64,000 nucleotides of DNA, from NCBI GenBank assembly GCA_937925685.1, contig CALAMI010000007.1, forward strand, positions 1-64,000, written 5' to 3'. Position 1 is the stretch's first letter. Each line of letters starts with the position of its first letter. This stretch comes from Candidatus Binatia bacterium. Lineage in GTDB: Bacteria > Desulfobacterota > Binatia > HRBIN30. A program made the translations under genes and the position numbers. Under the pieces are notes generated by a model. It was not told where the DNA came from, made no database searches, and saw only the letters and a list, made by a program, of their open reading frames with translations. Shown piece by piece: positions 17,534 through 28,237 of the stretch.

Positions 17534-18552
17534 CTTAACCTCCCTTGTACTTGTTTTGTTTTAGGATCGACTCTCGTGCGGTGCGCCAGCCGCTGAACAG
17601 GAAACCATTGCAATGCGCGAGCCGGATCGTGCATGCTCTGTTCCTCGCGACACCCGCGCCGGGAAGAATACCGGCGCTATGTGTCCCGAAAATCTGCCTT
17701 GTGTCAAGTCCAGCACCGAGGCCTGCAGCAAGATCCCAGTGTGACGCACCATGGCTTGCGCAAAAGTGCCAAGAGCCCAAAGCTGGGCAAACTCTATCCC
17801 TCTCTTGGGGAGTTCGCGTCGGACCCTTCTGTTCTGACGTCAAGGCAGTGAGCAAGCACAAAATCCTAAAGCTACCGTGTCTGTGGGACATTTCCCGGAA
17901 GCCGCCCGATGTCTGCGTCCGGGATGAGTACTGAGGGTAGCGGGAACGGCCATCGTCTTCCCTTGGCGTCGGAGTGGTGACTCGCCCGGCTGTTTGGAAG
18001 GCCAAAAGGTACCCTGGCTCCCCTGTTTCCTCACTTGAAAGCCCTCAAAAAAGCAACTCGGACGAAACCGCATTATTAGCCGTTGTGCGCACGTAGTAGG
18101 CGAGCGGAACTGGAGCAAAGTTTCCGGCAGCGGTTGGATGCCGCGGCGCGTACTTCTAGGAACTAGTTCGCTAGCGAGCCTGGACCTTGAGGTCCTCCCT
18201 CCCATGCCTTGCACGGTGCAGGGCAAACAAGCCAGGGACAGCCCTTACGATACTCTCTTCAGGCGCTTCTGTCGAACTCTCTGACCGCCCGACTCGTGGT
18301 CTCAACGCCGTCGCTTGGCCCAATCGTGTCCCGCAATCACCGCCCTATCGAAAGCTCTTTTGCTCGCTACGGCGATGTCTTGCCGATCTTCCTGTGGCCA
18401 ACTGGGAGAAAAGAGGCCAACAAAGGGAAACGGGGCACGACCCGGTCAGAGCGACCGTTGCGGATCGGCAGCTTACCATACACTGGATACTGGCGGGGGA
18501 CACGTGCGCAGGGGCGAAAGGTGTGAGACCCGTCGAGGCTTCGCGAAGACCC
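17534..18552. other. One-kilobase gene-poor stretch
   Basis: Open frames here have no family features, erratic composition and no ribosome sites, so I call none of them. Neither tRNA nor repeat arrays are visible. It borders a decayed insertion sequence and may be old accessory DNA. Confidence 0.5.
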
Positions 18553-18720
18553 TTACCCCTGTCCCTCTGGTATCTGGTGTTCTTTGGGGCAGTAGCGCTT
18601 GCCATCCCACCAACTGCGCTTGGCACAACAGGAGCCATACCATGCCTCGCATTGCGGACAGCAGTAGGCCTCTCTGACTCTCAATTCCGTATTGTGCACG
18701 GCGCATCGGACTTCTGACAC
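18553..18720 (-). CDS. 55-residue Cys-rich, probably zinc-binding protein
   Basis: A GTG start at 18720 lies nine bases after GGGAGG. The product reads MSEVRCAVHNTEL, then YCCPQCEAWYGSCCAK, then WWDGKRYCPKEHQ: three Cys/His pairs (CxxH, CPxC, CPxxH) with aromatic residues, the look of a small treble-clef or B-box-like zinc module. It is too short to be an enzyme; a binding or regulatory role is possible. It stands alone, 1 kb from any other gene and beside IS remnants. An ATG 51 bases upstream in frame has no ribosome site. Confidence 0.55.
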   Translation of the reverse strand: MSEVRCAVHNTELRVREAYCCPQCEAWYGSCCAKRSWWDGKRYCPKEHQIPEGQG

Positions 18721-19152
18721 GGCACTGAACCTCCCTTTGTGGAATAGCCAATGCCAACAACTAGAATCCATAGTTTTGTGTACTCCTCACCACTTGACGC
18801 GAGGCAGAGCCGGCACTGGCAACCTCCGCGAGCGAGCAGCCCACGAACAGCAATGATCGCCAGCCCGTTTGTGCGACACCCGCCGGATCAGCCCCTGACT
18901 GATTCTCTACGACGAAGAGAGCTCGAAGCACAAGCACCTTGGCTGAGTGAGTTGCGGAGCCGACAGAGCAATACGCCTTCCTTATGCCGGCCGTGCCAGA
19001 TGTCTTCCGTTGGAGGTCCGACGCCCACGCCATATCCTCGACAACAGCCAAACTGGCGAACTCGTCATTGAAAGTGAGACACTTCCCATTCGTGTACCAC
19101 CGGCAACGACGAGGCAGCGTGACGTCGCTGGCGGCAGCGTTTCCCGGGGTGC
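18721..19152. other. Gap between the Cys-rich gene and the IS remnant
   Basis: I see no gene in these 432 bases. They may include the decayed left end of the insertion element, but I could not identify a terminal inverted repeat. Confidence 0.4.
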
Positions 19153-20160
19153 CTATACCCTGTCCTGCCTGGCGATCGTGGCCCTGCGAGGCTCCGCGGA
19201 GGCGGGTTCTTTGGTTGCCGGTCTGCGCGATGGTTTCGGCAGGTTGATGCCCCCGACAAGCTGCACGGCCAGCCATTGGCGTTGACGGCCCTTGAAGTGT
19301 TGCGGATGCACCGCCAGCGCGCCAGCCAGGGTGGCCGCCCGCAGCTGGAGCACCCGCTCAGCTTGCCCGTAGTGCAGCATCCCCGGGGTGAGAAAGTCGA
19401 CCCCACCGTGGCGGTGCTGGGTGTTGTACCAGGGGAAAAAGACCCGGCCGAAACCCAACGCGCGGTGCAGAGAGTTGAAGCGGTTGGGGAATCCGGGGCA
19501 GCGCTTTGTGGTCTTGGACGGCGCTTCGCTGAACGGAGTGTCGTCGCTGGTGCAGGGCAGGCGGTGCGTCTTAGTAGTGGTCCCGAGATCGGCGAGCCAC
19601 CGCGCCATCAGCTTTGAGGCCGTGCTCGCGCCGCGGTCGCTGTGGACGGTGAGCTAGCGCCGGCGGATGCCTTGCTGCAGGCAGCTCTGGGCAACGAGCC
19701 TGCGCGCCAGGGCCACGGAGTTGAGCTCGGCGCTCAGCCAGCCGCGCATGTAGCGGCCGAAGACATCCATCAGCACGTAGAGGTAGAAGTAGGTGCAGTT
19801 CCCGGGGCCGAGCAGTTTGGTGATGTCCCAGAACCATAGCTGGTTCGGCGCAGTGGCCAGCAACTCCGGTTTCGTTGCTACGGGTCGCACTCGCTAGCGG
19901 CAGCGTTTATGCAGCTCGTGGTGCCGGTGCAGGATCCGGTGCATTGTGCGCGCAGCGCAGTGATAAACCTGCTCGTCGAGGAAGGTGACGTAGACTCCCG
20001 GCGGCGCGAGGTCGACGAGGCGCTCGCAGCACGTCGCGCACCGCCTGCTCCTCGGCGGCGCTCAGCGCCAGCGATGGCCGCGGGCGCGTCTGGGCAGCCG
20101 GGTTTGGGCAGCGACGCCGATACTGGGTGGAAGCGGAACGGCGATTGCCGTGCACGCGGC
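19153..20160 (-). pseudogene. IS3-type transposase orfB (DDE domain), inactivated
   Basis: The DDE core is readable: first Asp in NQLWFWDITKLLGP, second Asp in LTVHSDRGAS, Glu in DDTPFSEAPSKTTK, then FFPWYNTQHRHGG and a tail ending GGINLPKP. Two TAG codons lie in the same frame at 19654-19656 (just before LTVHSDRG) and 19894-19896 (just before RVRPVATKPELL). Upstream of these, a frameshift near 20020-20040 separates AAEEQAVRDVL from ERLVDLAPPGVYVTFLDE. It cannot encode active transposase. Confidence 0.8.
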
Positions 20161-20180
20161 CCGGACGCCTAGGCGGTCGG

Positions 20181-20475
20181 CTAGCTACGCTGCGTGCGTC
20201 GCCAGTGGCTCCCCTTCAGCTCGTCCTTTCCTGACAACAACGCCATTGTTTCGAACCTCGATGATGACCTAAGCCTTCTGGCGCTCACGCCTGCAACCGA
20301 TTCGCTTGCGGCCTGCGGCGCGCCAACGGGGCTCGAAGCCAAACGTCTGCTGCTCGCCCCATTTCGCCAGGTGAGAAGGATACAACTCCCACGCCCCTGC
20401 AGTGCGCCGATCGCGCCCCGCTGCATGGTGGCGCGCTTGACCTCCTGGGAAATCCGCAGGTCGTAAGCTCAAGTG
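20181..20475 (-). pseudogene. IS3-type transposase orfA remnant
   Basis: Fragments of the HTH N-terminal protein are visible: RRRFT, a TGA at 20469-20471, then AYDLRISQEVK and QRGAIGAL. After a frameshift come LYPSHLAKWGEQQT and, in another frame, VIIEV-like sequence. The order matches IS3-family orfA (RRF..YKLRIL...IGALLRREGLYSSHL..W). At least two lesions make it non-functional. Confidence 0.6.
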
Positions 20476-20912
20476 AAACGGCGCCGTCGGATTTTGCTCG
20501 CCACCCAGGGTCCAGCCGCCACCAAGCCGCCGGATCCAGCCTCCCCCAGGGTTCCTACCGCTCCCTCCGTGGCGCTTGCTCCGACGGCTATCCCTTCCTT
20601 GACACCATGTCCCATCCGTACCCTTGTCTGCTTTCTCCGCCCGATACTCGATTCCAGCCGAGGGGAAATGTCTCACCGTCATTGCCGTAGAGGGGGGCTC
20701 CTTACCCAGAGCCACTCGCCGGCCATCCGACTGGCCGCTGCCTGCGGGCATCTTCGCTGTTGGCGGAGAAGCCATTTGCATCGCCGTACGTCCGGTTCCC
20801 GCTTGCTTCCCTCGCAGCAGCCTTCCCCTGAACTTTCGGGCGAGCACGCTTGAGCGCACGGACACCCAGAGTGACGCGGCAAAGTTCACCCTTGGTGCGG
20901 AGAACTTTTCCT
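20476..20912. other. Non-coding stretch right of the IS remnant
   Basis: I see no supported gene. Long open frames on both strands here overlap each other and look like GC-rich chance frames. Confidence 0.45.
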
Positions 20913-20941
20913 TTGACTGGTCGATCCTTCCGCGGTACACG
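20913..20941 (+). promoter_or_regulatory. Candidate sigma-70 promoter for the 49-residue membrane protein
   Basis: TTGACT (20913-20918) stands 17 bases before TACACG (20936-20941). The predicted start of transcription is about 15 bases before the ribosome-binding site of the next gene. The -10 is weak. Confidence 0.35.
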
Positions 20942-20962
20942 GTACTGAGAGGATCGCAGTCT

Positions 20963-21112
20963 ATGCGGCAGTTCATTTGGGGAGTGATTTGTGGGCTGGC
21001 TTTTTGGTACGCCTACGAACGCATCGATCCACCGGCGGTGTTCGCATACTTGACGGAAGCCACAGAGTCAGCGGCACGCGCCACGTCAGGCTATGCAGGT
21101 GGGCGCCGTTAA
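20963..21112 (+). CDS. 49-residue single-span membrane protein
   Basis: ATG 20963 is preceded by GAGAGG at about ten bases. The product is MRQFIWGVICGLAFWYAYER, a hydrophobic helix with a positive N-terminus, followed by IDPPAVFAYLTEATESAARA and a short Gly/Arg tail. I recognise no named family. It is oriented toward the minus-strand TSP3 gene (convergent, 22 bases apart). An in-frame start 339 bases upstream would add unrelated low-quality sequence, so I reject it. Confidence 0.6.
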   Translation: MRQFIWGVICGLAFWYAYERIDPPAVFAYLTEATESAARATSGYAGGRR

Positions 21113-21134
21113 GCACGATCCCTCGGATTGGCGC

Positions 21135-21995
21135 TTAGCTCACGCGGGCGAGGACGACGCGGCCACAACCGGATCTCAGGGCACGTTTGAGGCGCGTGCG
21201 CGCCTGTTCCGGGGTAAGCTTACCGGCGCGCTGCATTTGCCTTAGCGCGCGTGCCACGCAGCGGCCGTACTCGCGGGGCGACGCCCAGACCTCGCCCTCG
21301 CGTGGTCCCGCACATGGACAACTTTGTTCCAGCGAGCAACCCGTAGGTCCCACCTCTGCAGCCGTAGGAGAGTTCAAGCAACGGTCGCACGCATCGCCCA
21401 CGCTGTCGGCATCTGCGTCCACTTGATCGGGATTCCGGGTCTGTGGGCAATTGTCCGACACATCCGGTACACCGTCATCATCGCTGTCGTTGCCAGTGGG
21501 ATCAACCGCCCGTGCGTGCAAAACCAAAATGTACGTCCTGTCCGTGGAGGCACCCGCGGAGAGTACGATCGAAAGCTGAGCTGGCAGGGCTTCGTCAACT
21601 GGTGGTCCGCTTGGCATGCGTTGGCGACGACCACTGGTGAAGCGCAAGCGTTGCTCGTTGATGACGAGGTCCAAAACCATCGCCTGCCGCTGGAGACCTA
21701 GCCTCTGCCAAAAGCCGTTCCCCTCGATCACCATCTCCCTGCCGCGGAGCTCCATCGAGGAAATGGCCACAAGCCCCGGTGCCTCGCTACCAATCAAGGA
21801 AACCATTTCCCAGTTGCCCCTTAGACGGACCGTGAAACTCGTTGGCTTGGAGCACTTCGTACAGGCCACCGTAAGGGAGCTATCCGGGAGCACTTCGTAA
21901 CGAAGAGCCAGTGCACCTATGGGGAACGCAGACAAACCCACCAGCACGCCAAGGAAGCCCACGCGCCAGCGCCTCAGCTTACTTCCACCGTCCAT
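21135..21995 (-). CDS. Secreted protein with a thrombospondin type 3 repeat
   Basis: The 286-residue product starts at ATG 21995 (CAGGGAAC upstream). A signal peptide (residues about 1-31, ending ALALR) leads into a beta-rich domain with one CTKC pair. A calcium-binding TSP3 segment follows (DSDDDGVPDVSDNCPQTRN, then DADADSVGDACD at about 185-225). The end is a Cys-rich stretch (CLNS...CSLEQSCPC) and a helical tail with KLTPEQARTRLKRALRSGC. The architecture suggests an extracellular or periplasmic calcium-stabilised protein. Partner unknown. An in-frame extension upstream to 22175 runs into ssb and is rejected. Confidence 0.8.
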   Translation of the reverse strand: MDGGSKLRRWRVGFLGVLVGLSAFPIGALALRYEVLPDSSLTVACTKCSKPTSFTVRLRGNWEMVSLIGSEAPGLVAISSMELRGREMVIEGNGFWQRLGLQRQAMVLDLVINEQRLRFTSGRRQRMPSGPPVDEALPAQLSIVLSAGASTDRTYILVLHARAVDPTGNDSDDDGVPDVSDNCPQTRNPDQVDADADSVGDACDRCLNSPTAAEVGPTGCSLEQSCPCAGPREGEVWASPREYGRCVARALRQMQRAGKLTPEQARTRLKRALRSGCGRVVLARVS

Positions 21996-22077
21996 AAAGT
22001 TCCCTGACGGAGACCCGTGGCAACACCCGGCAAAGCTGACGCCCAAGTAACTTATCCCCTGCTTAGGGACGGACGCC

Positions 22078-22491
22078 TCAAAACGGGATGTCGTCTTCCT
22101 CCGGAGGAGCCGTCGGCCCTTCTCCAGGCGGGACCAAAGGCGCAGCCTCCACCCCAGCCCGAGCACCTCCGCCACCCAAGAAGCGGACGGTTTGTGCCAC
22201 GACCTCGGTGATCTGCCGTTTGACTCCGTCTTTGTCGTCGTACGACCGCGTTTGTAAACGTCCTTCCACGTAGACCTGACGGCCCTTAGCTAAATATTGA
22301 CCACAGCTTTCCGCTTGCTTACCCCAGACGACAACGTTGTGCCACTCCGTGCGTTCCTGCAATTGCCCTTGCTGATCCCGCCATTTTTCCGTCGTGGCTA
22401 CCGAGAACCGCGCCACAGCCTGACCGTTGGGGGTGAAGCGCACTTCCGGGTCGCGCCCTAAATTTCCAATTAAGATCACTTTGTTCACCAT
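22078..22491 (-). CDS. ssb: Single-stranded DNA-binding protein
   Basis: The 137-residue protein has the SSB OB-fold: [45 protein letters not shown] and [21 protein letters not shown]. It ends with the acidic tip EEDDIPF that recruits replication and repair partners. The linker is short and Pro/Gly-rich. ATG 22491 is chosen because it matches the family N-terminus. There is no Shine-Dalgarno, and a promoter-like sequence lies only a few bases upstream. Confidence 0.96.
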   Translation of the reverse strand: MVNKVILIGNLGRDPEVRFTPNGQAVARFSVATTEKWRDQQGQLQERTEWHNVVVWGKQAESCGQYLAKGRQVYVEGRLQTRSYDDKDGVKRQITEVVAQTVRFLGGGGARAGVEAAPLVPPGEGPTAPPEEDDIPF

Positions 22492-22502
22492 GGTAGTTAG
22501 AA

Positions 22503-22532
22503 CTTTTATCAGAGGTTTCGTCAAGTTGTCAA
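22503..22532 (-). promoter_or_regulatory. Candidate ssb promoter giving a very short leader
   Basis: On the minus strand TTGACA (22527-22532) is followed after 18 bases by TAAAAG (22503-22508). Transcription would begin about five bases before the ssb ATG at 22491, which fits the absence of a ribosome-binding site. Confidence 0.45.
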
Positions 22533-22636
22533 TTCATGACACCCGCGACCAAGAGGCCGTCTTCCTCCAGTTTTTCGCTCGCTTCTTCACCACGCCCCTC
22601 TGGGTAGCACATCTTTTCCTCTTAAACAAAAACACC

Positions 22637-22673
22637 AGGGCGAGCTGCGCTTTCGCGGGGCGCAGCTCGCCCT
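22637..22673 (-). terminator. Rho-independent terminator after amt
   Basis: A perfect 14-bp stem (22637-22650 with 22660-22673) encloses a 9-base loop. Read on the minus strand it is followed by GGTGTTTTTGTTT. It lies about 35 bases past the amt stop. Confidence 0.9.
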
Positions 22674-22707
22674 GTCTTTCCCGCTGGCACCGGGGGCGGT
22701 GCAGCAG

Positions 22708-24201
22708 TTACGTTCCTTGTGCGGTCGCGGGTTTCGCGGCCCAAGCTGGCTGAGCCGAACCACCCCGTGGGCCGCCACCCCCAGTCAGCAAGCCAGCGCC
22801 GACGTTGGTGAGTTGAAAGTCCGGATAAGCGCTGATCCCGTGCTCTGCGAGGTCCAAGCCTTCGATCTCCTCGTAGTCCGGAACCCGCAGCCCCATCACG
22901 GCTCTGATAACGGCCCAAGCCGCAAGCGACACACCCAGCGTATACGCTCCAACAGCGATCACACCCACGAACTGTGCCGAAAGCTGGCTAAAACCACCGC
23001 CGTAGAACAAGCCGTTCGCCGGCCCGGTCACCGGTGCAGCACTCGCGTCCGCAAAGAGTCCCACAGCCAAGGTTCCAAACACGCCGCATACCAGGTGTAC
23101 CGACAATGCACCCACCGGGTCATCGATTCCCCAACGATCGAAGGCCAGCACCGAAACAACCACCAAAATACCGGCGATGACACCTATGATCAGCGAACTG
23201 CCAACGCTGACCCACGCACACGGTGCGGTAATAGCTACGAGGCCCGCAAGGCAGCCGTTCAAGATCATCGAAAGGTCAGGCTTGCCGAGCAAGACGATTG
23301 CGGTCACGAGGGCGCTCATGGAAGCCGCAGCGGCCGCAGTGTTTGTGGTAACGGCAATGTGCGAGATGGCCTTTGGATCGAGGGCCATCGTACTGCCAGG
23401 GTTAAAGCCGAACCAGCCCAACCAAAGCACGAACACACCGATCGTCGCCGAGGTCATGTTGTGGCCTGGAATGGGATGGACTCGGCCATCGCGCCCGTAT
23501 TTTCCTAACCGGGGGCCCAAAAGGAGCACGCCGGCGAGCGCGGCCCAGCCACCCACTGAGTGGACCACCGTGGAGCCAGCAAAGTCCCACATGCCGTAGT
23601 TCGCCAGCCAACCACCGCCCCATATCCAGTGCCCAGTGACCGGATACAAAAGCGCCACCATGACGAATGAGAAAGCGACAAAGGAGAGGAACTTGATGCG
23701 CTCGGCCACTGCTCCGGATACGATCGTCGCCGCGGTTCCAGCAAACACTAACTGAAAGAAAAATTTAGCGAGCAAGGGAACCGTTGCCCAAGAAATCGCC
23801 TGGTACGCCCCTTGGTAGGCTTCGCCCGTGGCGGGGCTGTTGTCCGGTCCGCTGAGGAAAAATAGCCCTTCGGTGCCGAAGAATGCCGTGCCATTGCCAA
23901 ACATCAGTCCCCAGCCCACGGCCAGGAAAGCCAGCGAGGAAACACCGAAGACAATGAAGTTTTTTGCAAGGATGTTGACCGCGTTCTTGGCTCGACACAG
24001 ACCGCTTTCTACCAGCGCAAACCCAAGATTCATGAAGAACACGAGCATGGCAGCTACCAGCGTCCACATCGTGTCCATCATGACCTTCGGATCAGTCAGC
24101 AAGTTCGCCTCCTCGGCCGCCGCGCTCGACGCCACCCACAACATCGCCAGCGCTACCCCAGCACCCGCTCGATTGGTTCGCCCGAAACATTCCCTATGCA
24201 T
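22708..24201 (-). CDS. amt: Ammonium transporter
   Basis: The 497-residue product is an Amt/Mep/Rh channel. ATG 24201 has GAGGGAGG upstream and opens a cleavable signal (ending SSAAAEE). Eleven membrane spans follow. Visible signatures are the periplasmic FALVESGLCRAKN, WDFAGSTVVHSVGG (conserved Asp and first pore His) and DDPVGALSVHLVCGVFG (second pore His). A cytoplasmic tail carries a Gly-rich stretch and YEEIEGLDLAEHG. It follows glnK by 22 bases; GlnK would plug the pore when nitrogen is sufficient. Transcription ends at the hairpin downstream. Confidence 0.96.
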   Translation of the reverse strand: MHRECFGRTNRAGAGVALAMLWVASSAAAEEANLLTDPKVMMDTMWTLVAAMLVFFMNLGFALVESGLCRAKNAVNILAKNFIVFGVSSLAFLAVGWGLMFGNGTAFFGTEGLFFLSGPDNSPATGEAYQGAYQAISWATVPLLAKFFFQLVFAGTAATIVSGAVAERIKFLSFVAFSFVMVALLYPVTGHWIWGGGWLANYGMWDFAGSTVVHSVGGWAALAGVLLLGPRLGKYGRDGRVHPIPGHNMTSATIGVFVLWLGWFGFNPGSTMALDPKAISHIAVTTNTAAAAASMSALVTAIVLLGKPDLSMILNGCLAGLVAITAPCAWVSVGSSLIIGVIAGILVVVSVLAFDRWGIDDPVGALSVHLVCGVFGTLAVGLFADASAAPVTGPANGLFYGGGFSQLSAQFVGVIAVGAYTLGVSLAAWAVIRAVMGLRVPDYEEIEGLDLAEHGISAYPDFQLTNVGAGLLTGGGGPRGGSAQPAWAAKPATAQGT

Positions 24202-24223
24202 GTTCGCCTCCCTCGGATCAGCC

Positions 24224-25877
<1,654 letters not shown>

Positions 25878-25929
25878 TGCGCTCGACCTCCTCAGAGCTG
25901 TGACCGTCTCAACGACGATCACAGGCGCG

Positions 25930-25945
25930 AGCAACGCTAATGCCA
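25930..25945 (-). promoter_or_regulatory. Sigma-54 (RpoN) promoter-like site before porin-glnK-amt
   Basis: On the minus strand the site reads TGGCATTAGCGTTGCT. The GG and GC dinucleotides are spaced by ten bases, as required for -24/-12 elements; five of seven bases match TGGCACG and all of TTGCT match. Transcription would begin near 25917, giving a leader of about 40 bases before the porin ATG. Confidence 0.7.
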
Positions 25946-26006
25946 CAAGCGGCCCCTCGCAGTTCTGGAAAGTCGGGCTGACTGCGGTCGAGCGGATTAC
26001 CCCTCT

Positions 26007-26022
26007 GCACAGGAGGCTGTGC
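26007..26022 (-). promoter_or_regulatory. NtrC-like enhancer candidate
   Basis: GCACAG-CCTC-CTGTGC is a perfect 6-bp inverted repeat centred about 70 bases upstream of the -24 element. NtrC sites follow GCACY-N5-RGTGC; this one is one base longer in total (16 rather than 15), so assignment is tentative. Confidence 0.4.
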
Positions 26023-26089
26023 TGGTTGAAGCAGCAACTGCCCACGAAATCAGCAGAGAGCTGCCCAGGGAACGTAGGGATTTTTCGCT

Positions 26090-26557
26090 TTAGGGGCGGG
26101 CGCGTTTGGGTAGGAGCACCCTGCGGCGCAAGGTAAGCACCAACTCTCCTCGCTGATTGCGGGCACGTGTTTCAACGTAAATCACACCGCGGTCCGGTTT
26201 GGAACGCGACTCGGTCTTATCCAAGATTTCGCTCTCGGCGTAAATGGTGTCGCCATGAAACGTTGGAGCGAGATGTTTGATCGACTCGTACTCCAAGTTG
26301 GCAATGGCGGTCTGACTAATATCGCGCACACTCATTCCCACGGTGATAGCGAACACGAGCGTGCCATTGACCAAACATCGGCCATGTTGCGATTGGCTCG
26401 CAAAGTGTTCGTCAAAGTGAAGAGGGTTGGTGTTCATGGTCAGAAGGGTAAACCAAGTGTCGTCGAAGTCGCGAATCGTGCGACCCGGCCAGTGGTGGAT
26501 CACCTCGCCCACGGTAAAGTCCTCGAAGAACCGTCCTTGCGGCATGAACTGCTGCAT
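26090..26557 (-). CDS. MaoC-like (R)-specific enoyl-CoA hydratase family protein
   Basis: The 155-residue hot-dog protein has the MaoC pattern: FFEDFTVGEVIHHWPGRTI, then NTNPLHFDEHFA (the conserved Asp/His pair used for hydration) and LVNGTLVFAITVGMSV. AGGAGG is about 12 bases before ATG 26557. Substrate is probably an acyl-CoA or mesaconyl-type thioester; no pathway partner is adjacent. It follows the LOG-family gene by 23 bases. Confidence 0.88.
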   Translation of the reverse strand: MQQFMPQGRFFEDFTVGEVIHHWPGRTIRDFDDTWFTLLTMNTNPLHFDEHFASQSQHGRCLVNGTLVFAITVGMSVRDISQTAIANLEYESIKHLAPTFHGDTIYAESEILDKTESRSKPDRGVIYVETRARNQRGELVLTLRRRVLLPKRARP

Positions 26558-26580
26558 GACTTGCTCGAACCTCCTAAGGC

Positions 26581-27552
26581 TCAGGGGGTTGGCGCTGCAT
26601 TAATGGCGTCGATCAATTCACGTAAACGTCCGTAGTGCAAGCGGTCGAAGTGCAACACAAGGCGCGGCAACGATGCAAGATCTGGCTCGTCTTGCTCCAC
26701 CGGTAGTGGTCCTCGCTGCTCGATTCGCCCCCGGACAACGATGTCCGCAAATGCCTGGTTCAAGTGGCTCACGTACGACTCGGGCAAGGGTCGTTTCAGC
26801 CGAACAGCCAGGAGCTCGCGGACGTAACGGATCGAGTGGTAGACAATGTAGAAGCGGAGAATCTCCTCAACCGCCTCGTCGACGTTGTCGGTCACGCGGA
26901 AGAGCGCGAAGTCAGTGCGGTCGATCATTCCGCGCCGCAACATATGCTCCTCCACGTAACGGCGCCAAGTGGTCCAATAGGTGCCGCGCGGTCGATCGAG
27001 GAACACCAAGGGTACCGGCCGTGTTTTCCCCGTTTGCAACAAAGTCAGCGTTTCGAAAGCCTCGTCATGGGTTCCGAATCCCCCTGGGAACAGCACGACT
27101 GCGTCGGCCTCCTTTAGAAAAAACAGCTTTCGGGTAAAAAAGTACCGGAAAGACATGAGCTTTGGGTCGCCACTGATGATCGTGTTTGCTTGCTGCTCGT
27201 ATGGCAGACGGATATTCACGCCGAAGCTGCGATCCCGGCCTGCTCCCCGTTGGCAGGCCTCCATAATGCCTCCCCCAGCGCCGGTGATGACCATGAAGCC
27301 GTGATCCGCAATGCGCCGAGCGAATTCCTCCGCAAGATGAAAAACCGGGTCCCCTTCTTTCACCCGTGCCGAGCCGAAGGTACTTACTTTTTTGACATTT
27401 CGGTACGGAGCGAAGAGTTTGAATCCCTCGCGCATCTCGCGCAGCGCCCCCGCAGCGATCTTCAAGTCAGCAATACTGGCTTGGTCTCCCGCCAATTGCT
27501 GCACCGTCATTTGCAACTGCTGGATGAGTTGGTCCGCAGTAATCCGTGCCAT
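26581..27552 (-). CDS. LOG-family (TIGR00730-like) Rossmann protein
   Basis: The 323-residue product carries the LOG signatures TFGSARV, MVITGAGGGIMEA and VLFPGGFGTHDEAFE (PGGxGTxxE). LOG proteins cleave cytokinin- or nucleotide-type monophosphates; some relatives are nucleotide hydrolases. It is longer than minimal LOG enzymes, with an N-terminal helical region (1-55) and a C-terminal extension (about 235-323) that includes YHSIRYVRELLAVRL. ATG 27552 fits MARITADQ; no strong ribosome site is visible. Confidence 0.85.
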   Translation of the reverse strand: MARITADQLIQQLQMTVQQLAGDQASIADLKIAAGALREMREGFKLFAPYRNVKKVSTFGSARVKEGDPVFHLAEEFARRIADHGFMVITGAGGGIMEACQRGAGRDRSFGVNIRLPYEQQANTIISGDPKLMSFRYFFTRKLFFLKEADAVVLFPGGFGTHDEAFETLTLLQTGKTRPVPLVFLDRPRGTYWTTWRRYVEEHMLRRGMIDRTDFALFRVTDNVDEAVEEILRFYIVYHSIRYVRELLAVRLKRPLPESYVSHLNQAFADIVVRGRIEQRGPLPVEQDEPDLASLPRLVLHFDRLHYGRLRELIDAINAAPTP

Positions 27553-27934
27553 GGCGACACTGACCAATAACTGCAACTACCCGACCGTACAACAAAATTC
27601 CGCCGCCCACGGCACACCAAAGTGTGGTTACGCAAAACGACGGGGACAAAATCTCCGTTAGAGATCGTTGGTAACGCAGTCTTTCCGATCGGCCCTTTCG
27701 AGGGCAAAGACAACATCGATCGCCACTAAAGCCGCAGAGATCAAGCAAGAAAGAGCCCAGTTCCCTGCGACAGCGGAAACCGCCCCCATTTATAAAGCCG
27801 CAGCGAATCAGGCTCGACACTTCGAGGTATCTGCGATGCCGCGTGCGCTGCAGCGCGACGCCGCGTTTCCTCTGACGCCCCCGATGCCAAACAGGGGGTC
27901 TGCGAGCGTGAGTGGCGGATGGCAAGCAGGCGGT

Positions 27935-27968
27935 GTGCAAACCGACGCTACGCGTCGCACGTTTGCAC
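27935..27968. repeat. Inverted repeat with GTGCAAAC/GTTTGCAC arms
   Basis: Perfect 8-bp outer arms (27935-27942 and 27961-27968) enclose a further 6-bp CGACGC/GCGTCG pairing with a 3-base loop; three unpaired bases lie on one side. It could be an operator or a structured RNA; there is no T-tract. Confidence 0.6.
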
Positions 27969-28237
27969 CACAGTCCCGTGACCGCTCACGAGCCTTACCG
28001 GGTCAAGGCTGGGCACGGTTACGACCCACCACCAACGCCCGACGCGGTGCCCTGAGGTCGAGTGGATGAAGTCAACCTAGGCGGGAAGTGGCGGAGTAGA
28101 CCATCGCTGAACCGCAGGTCGATTGCAGATCACGACACCAGAACCTCGACTAACTCCGCTCCACGGGCGCCCAAGCCTTTCATGGGCGAGTGCGGCCAAC
28201 CAGTCACCCGCCTCACCAACGAAAACCCCGGATGGCG

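Larger units (their letters stand above)
19153..20475 (-). mobile_element. Decayed IS3-type insertion sequence
   Basis: Both parts of an IS3-type transposase are recognisable in order on the minus strand: an HTH-containing orfA region (20181-20475) and a DDE integrase-like orfB (19153-20160). The total of about 1.3 kb suits an IS3 element. Both parts are broken by stops and frameshifts. I could not find flanking inverted repeats or a target duplication. Confidence 0.75.

Noticed and set aside
18187-18717. Plus-strand open frame of 176 codons
   Set aside because: No recognisable domain, no ribosome site, and it covers the better-supported minus-strand Cys-rich gene.
20269-20976. Minus-strand open frame of 235 codons
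   Set aside because: Its C-terminal third follows one frame of the decayed orfA and the rest is low-complexity Arg/Gly; it also overlaps the promoter of the small membrane protein.
22699-23508. Plus-strand open frame of 269 codons
   Set aside because: Antisense to amt, with His/Arg-rich shadow composition.
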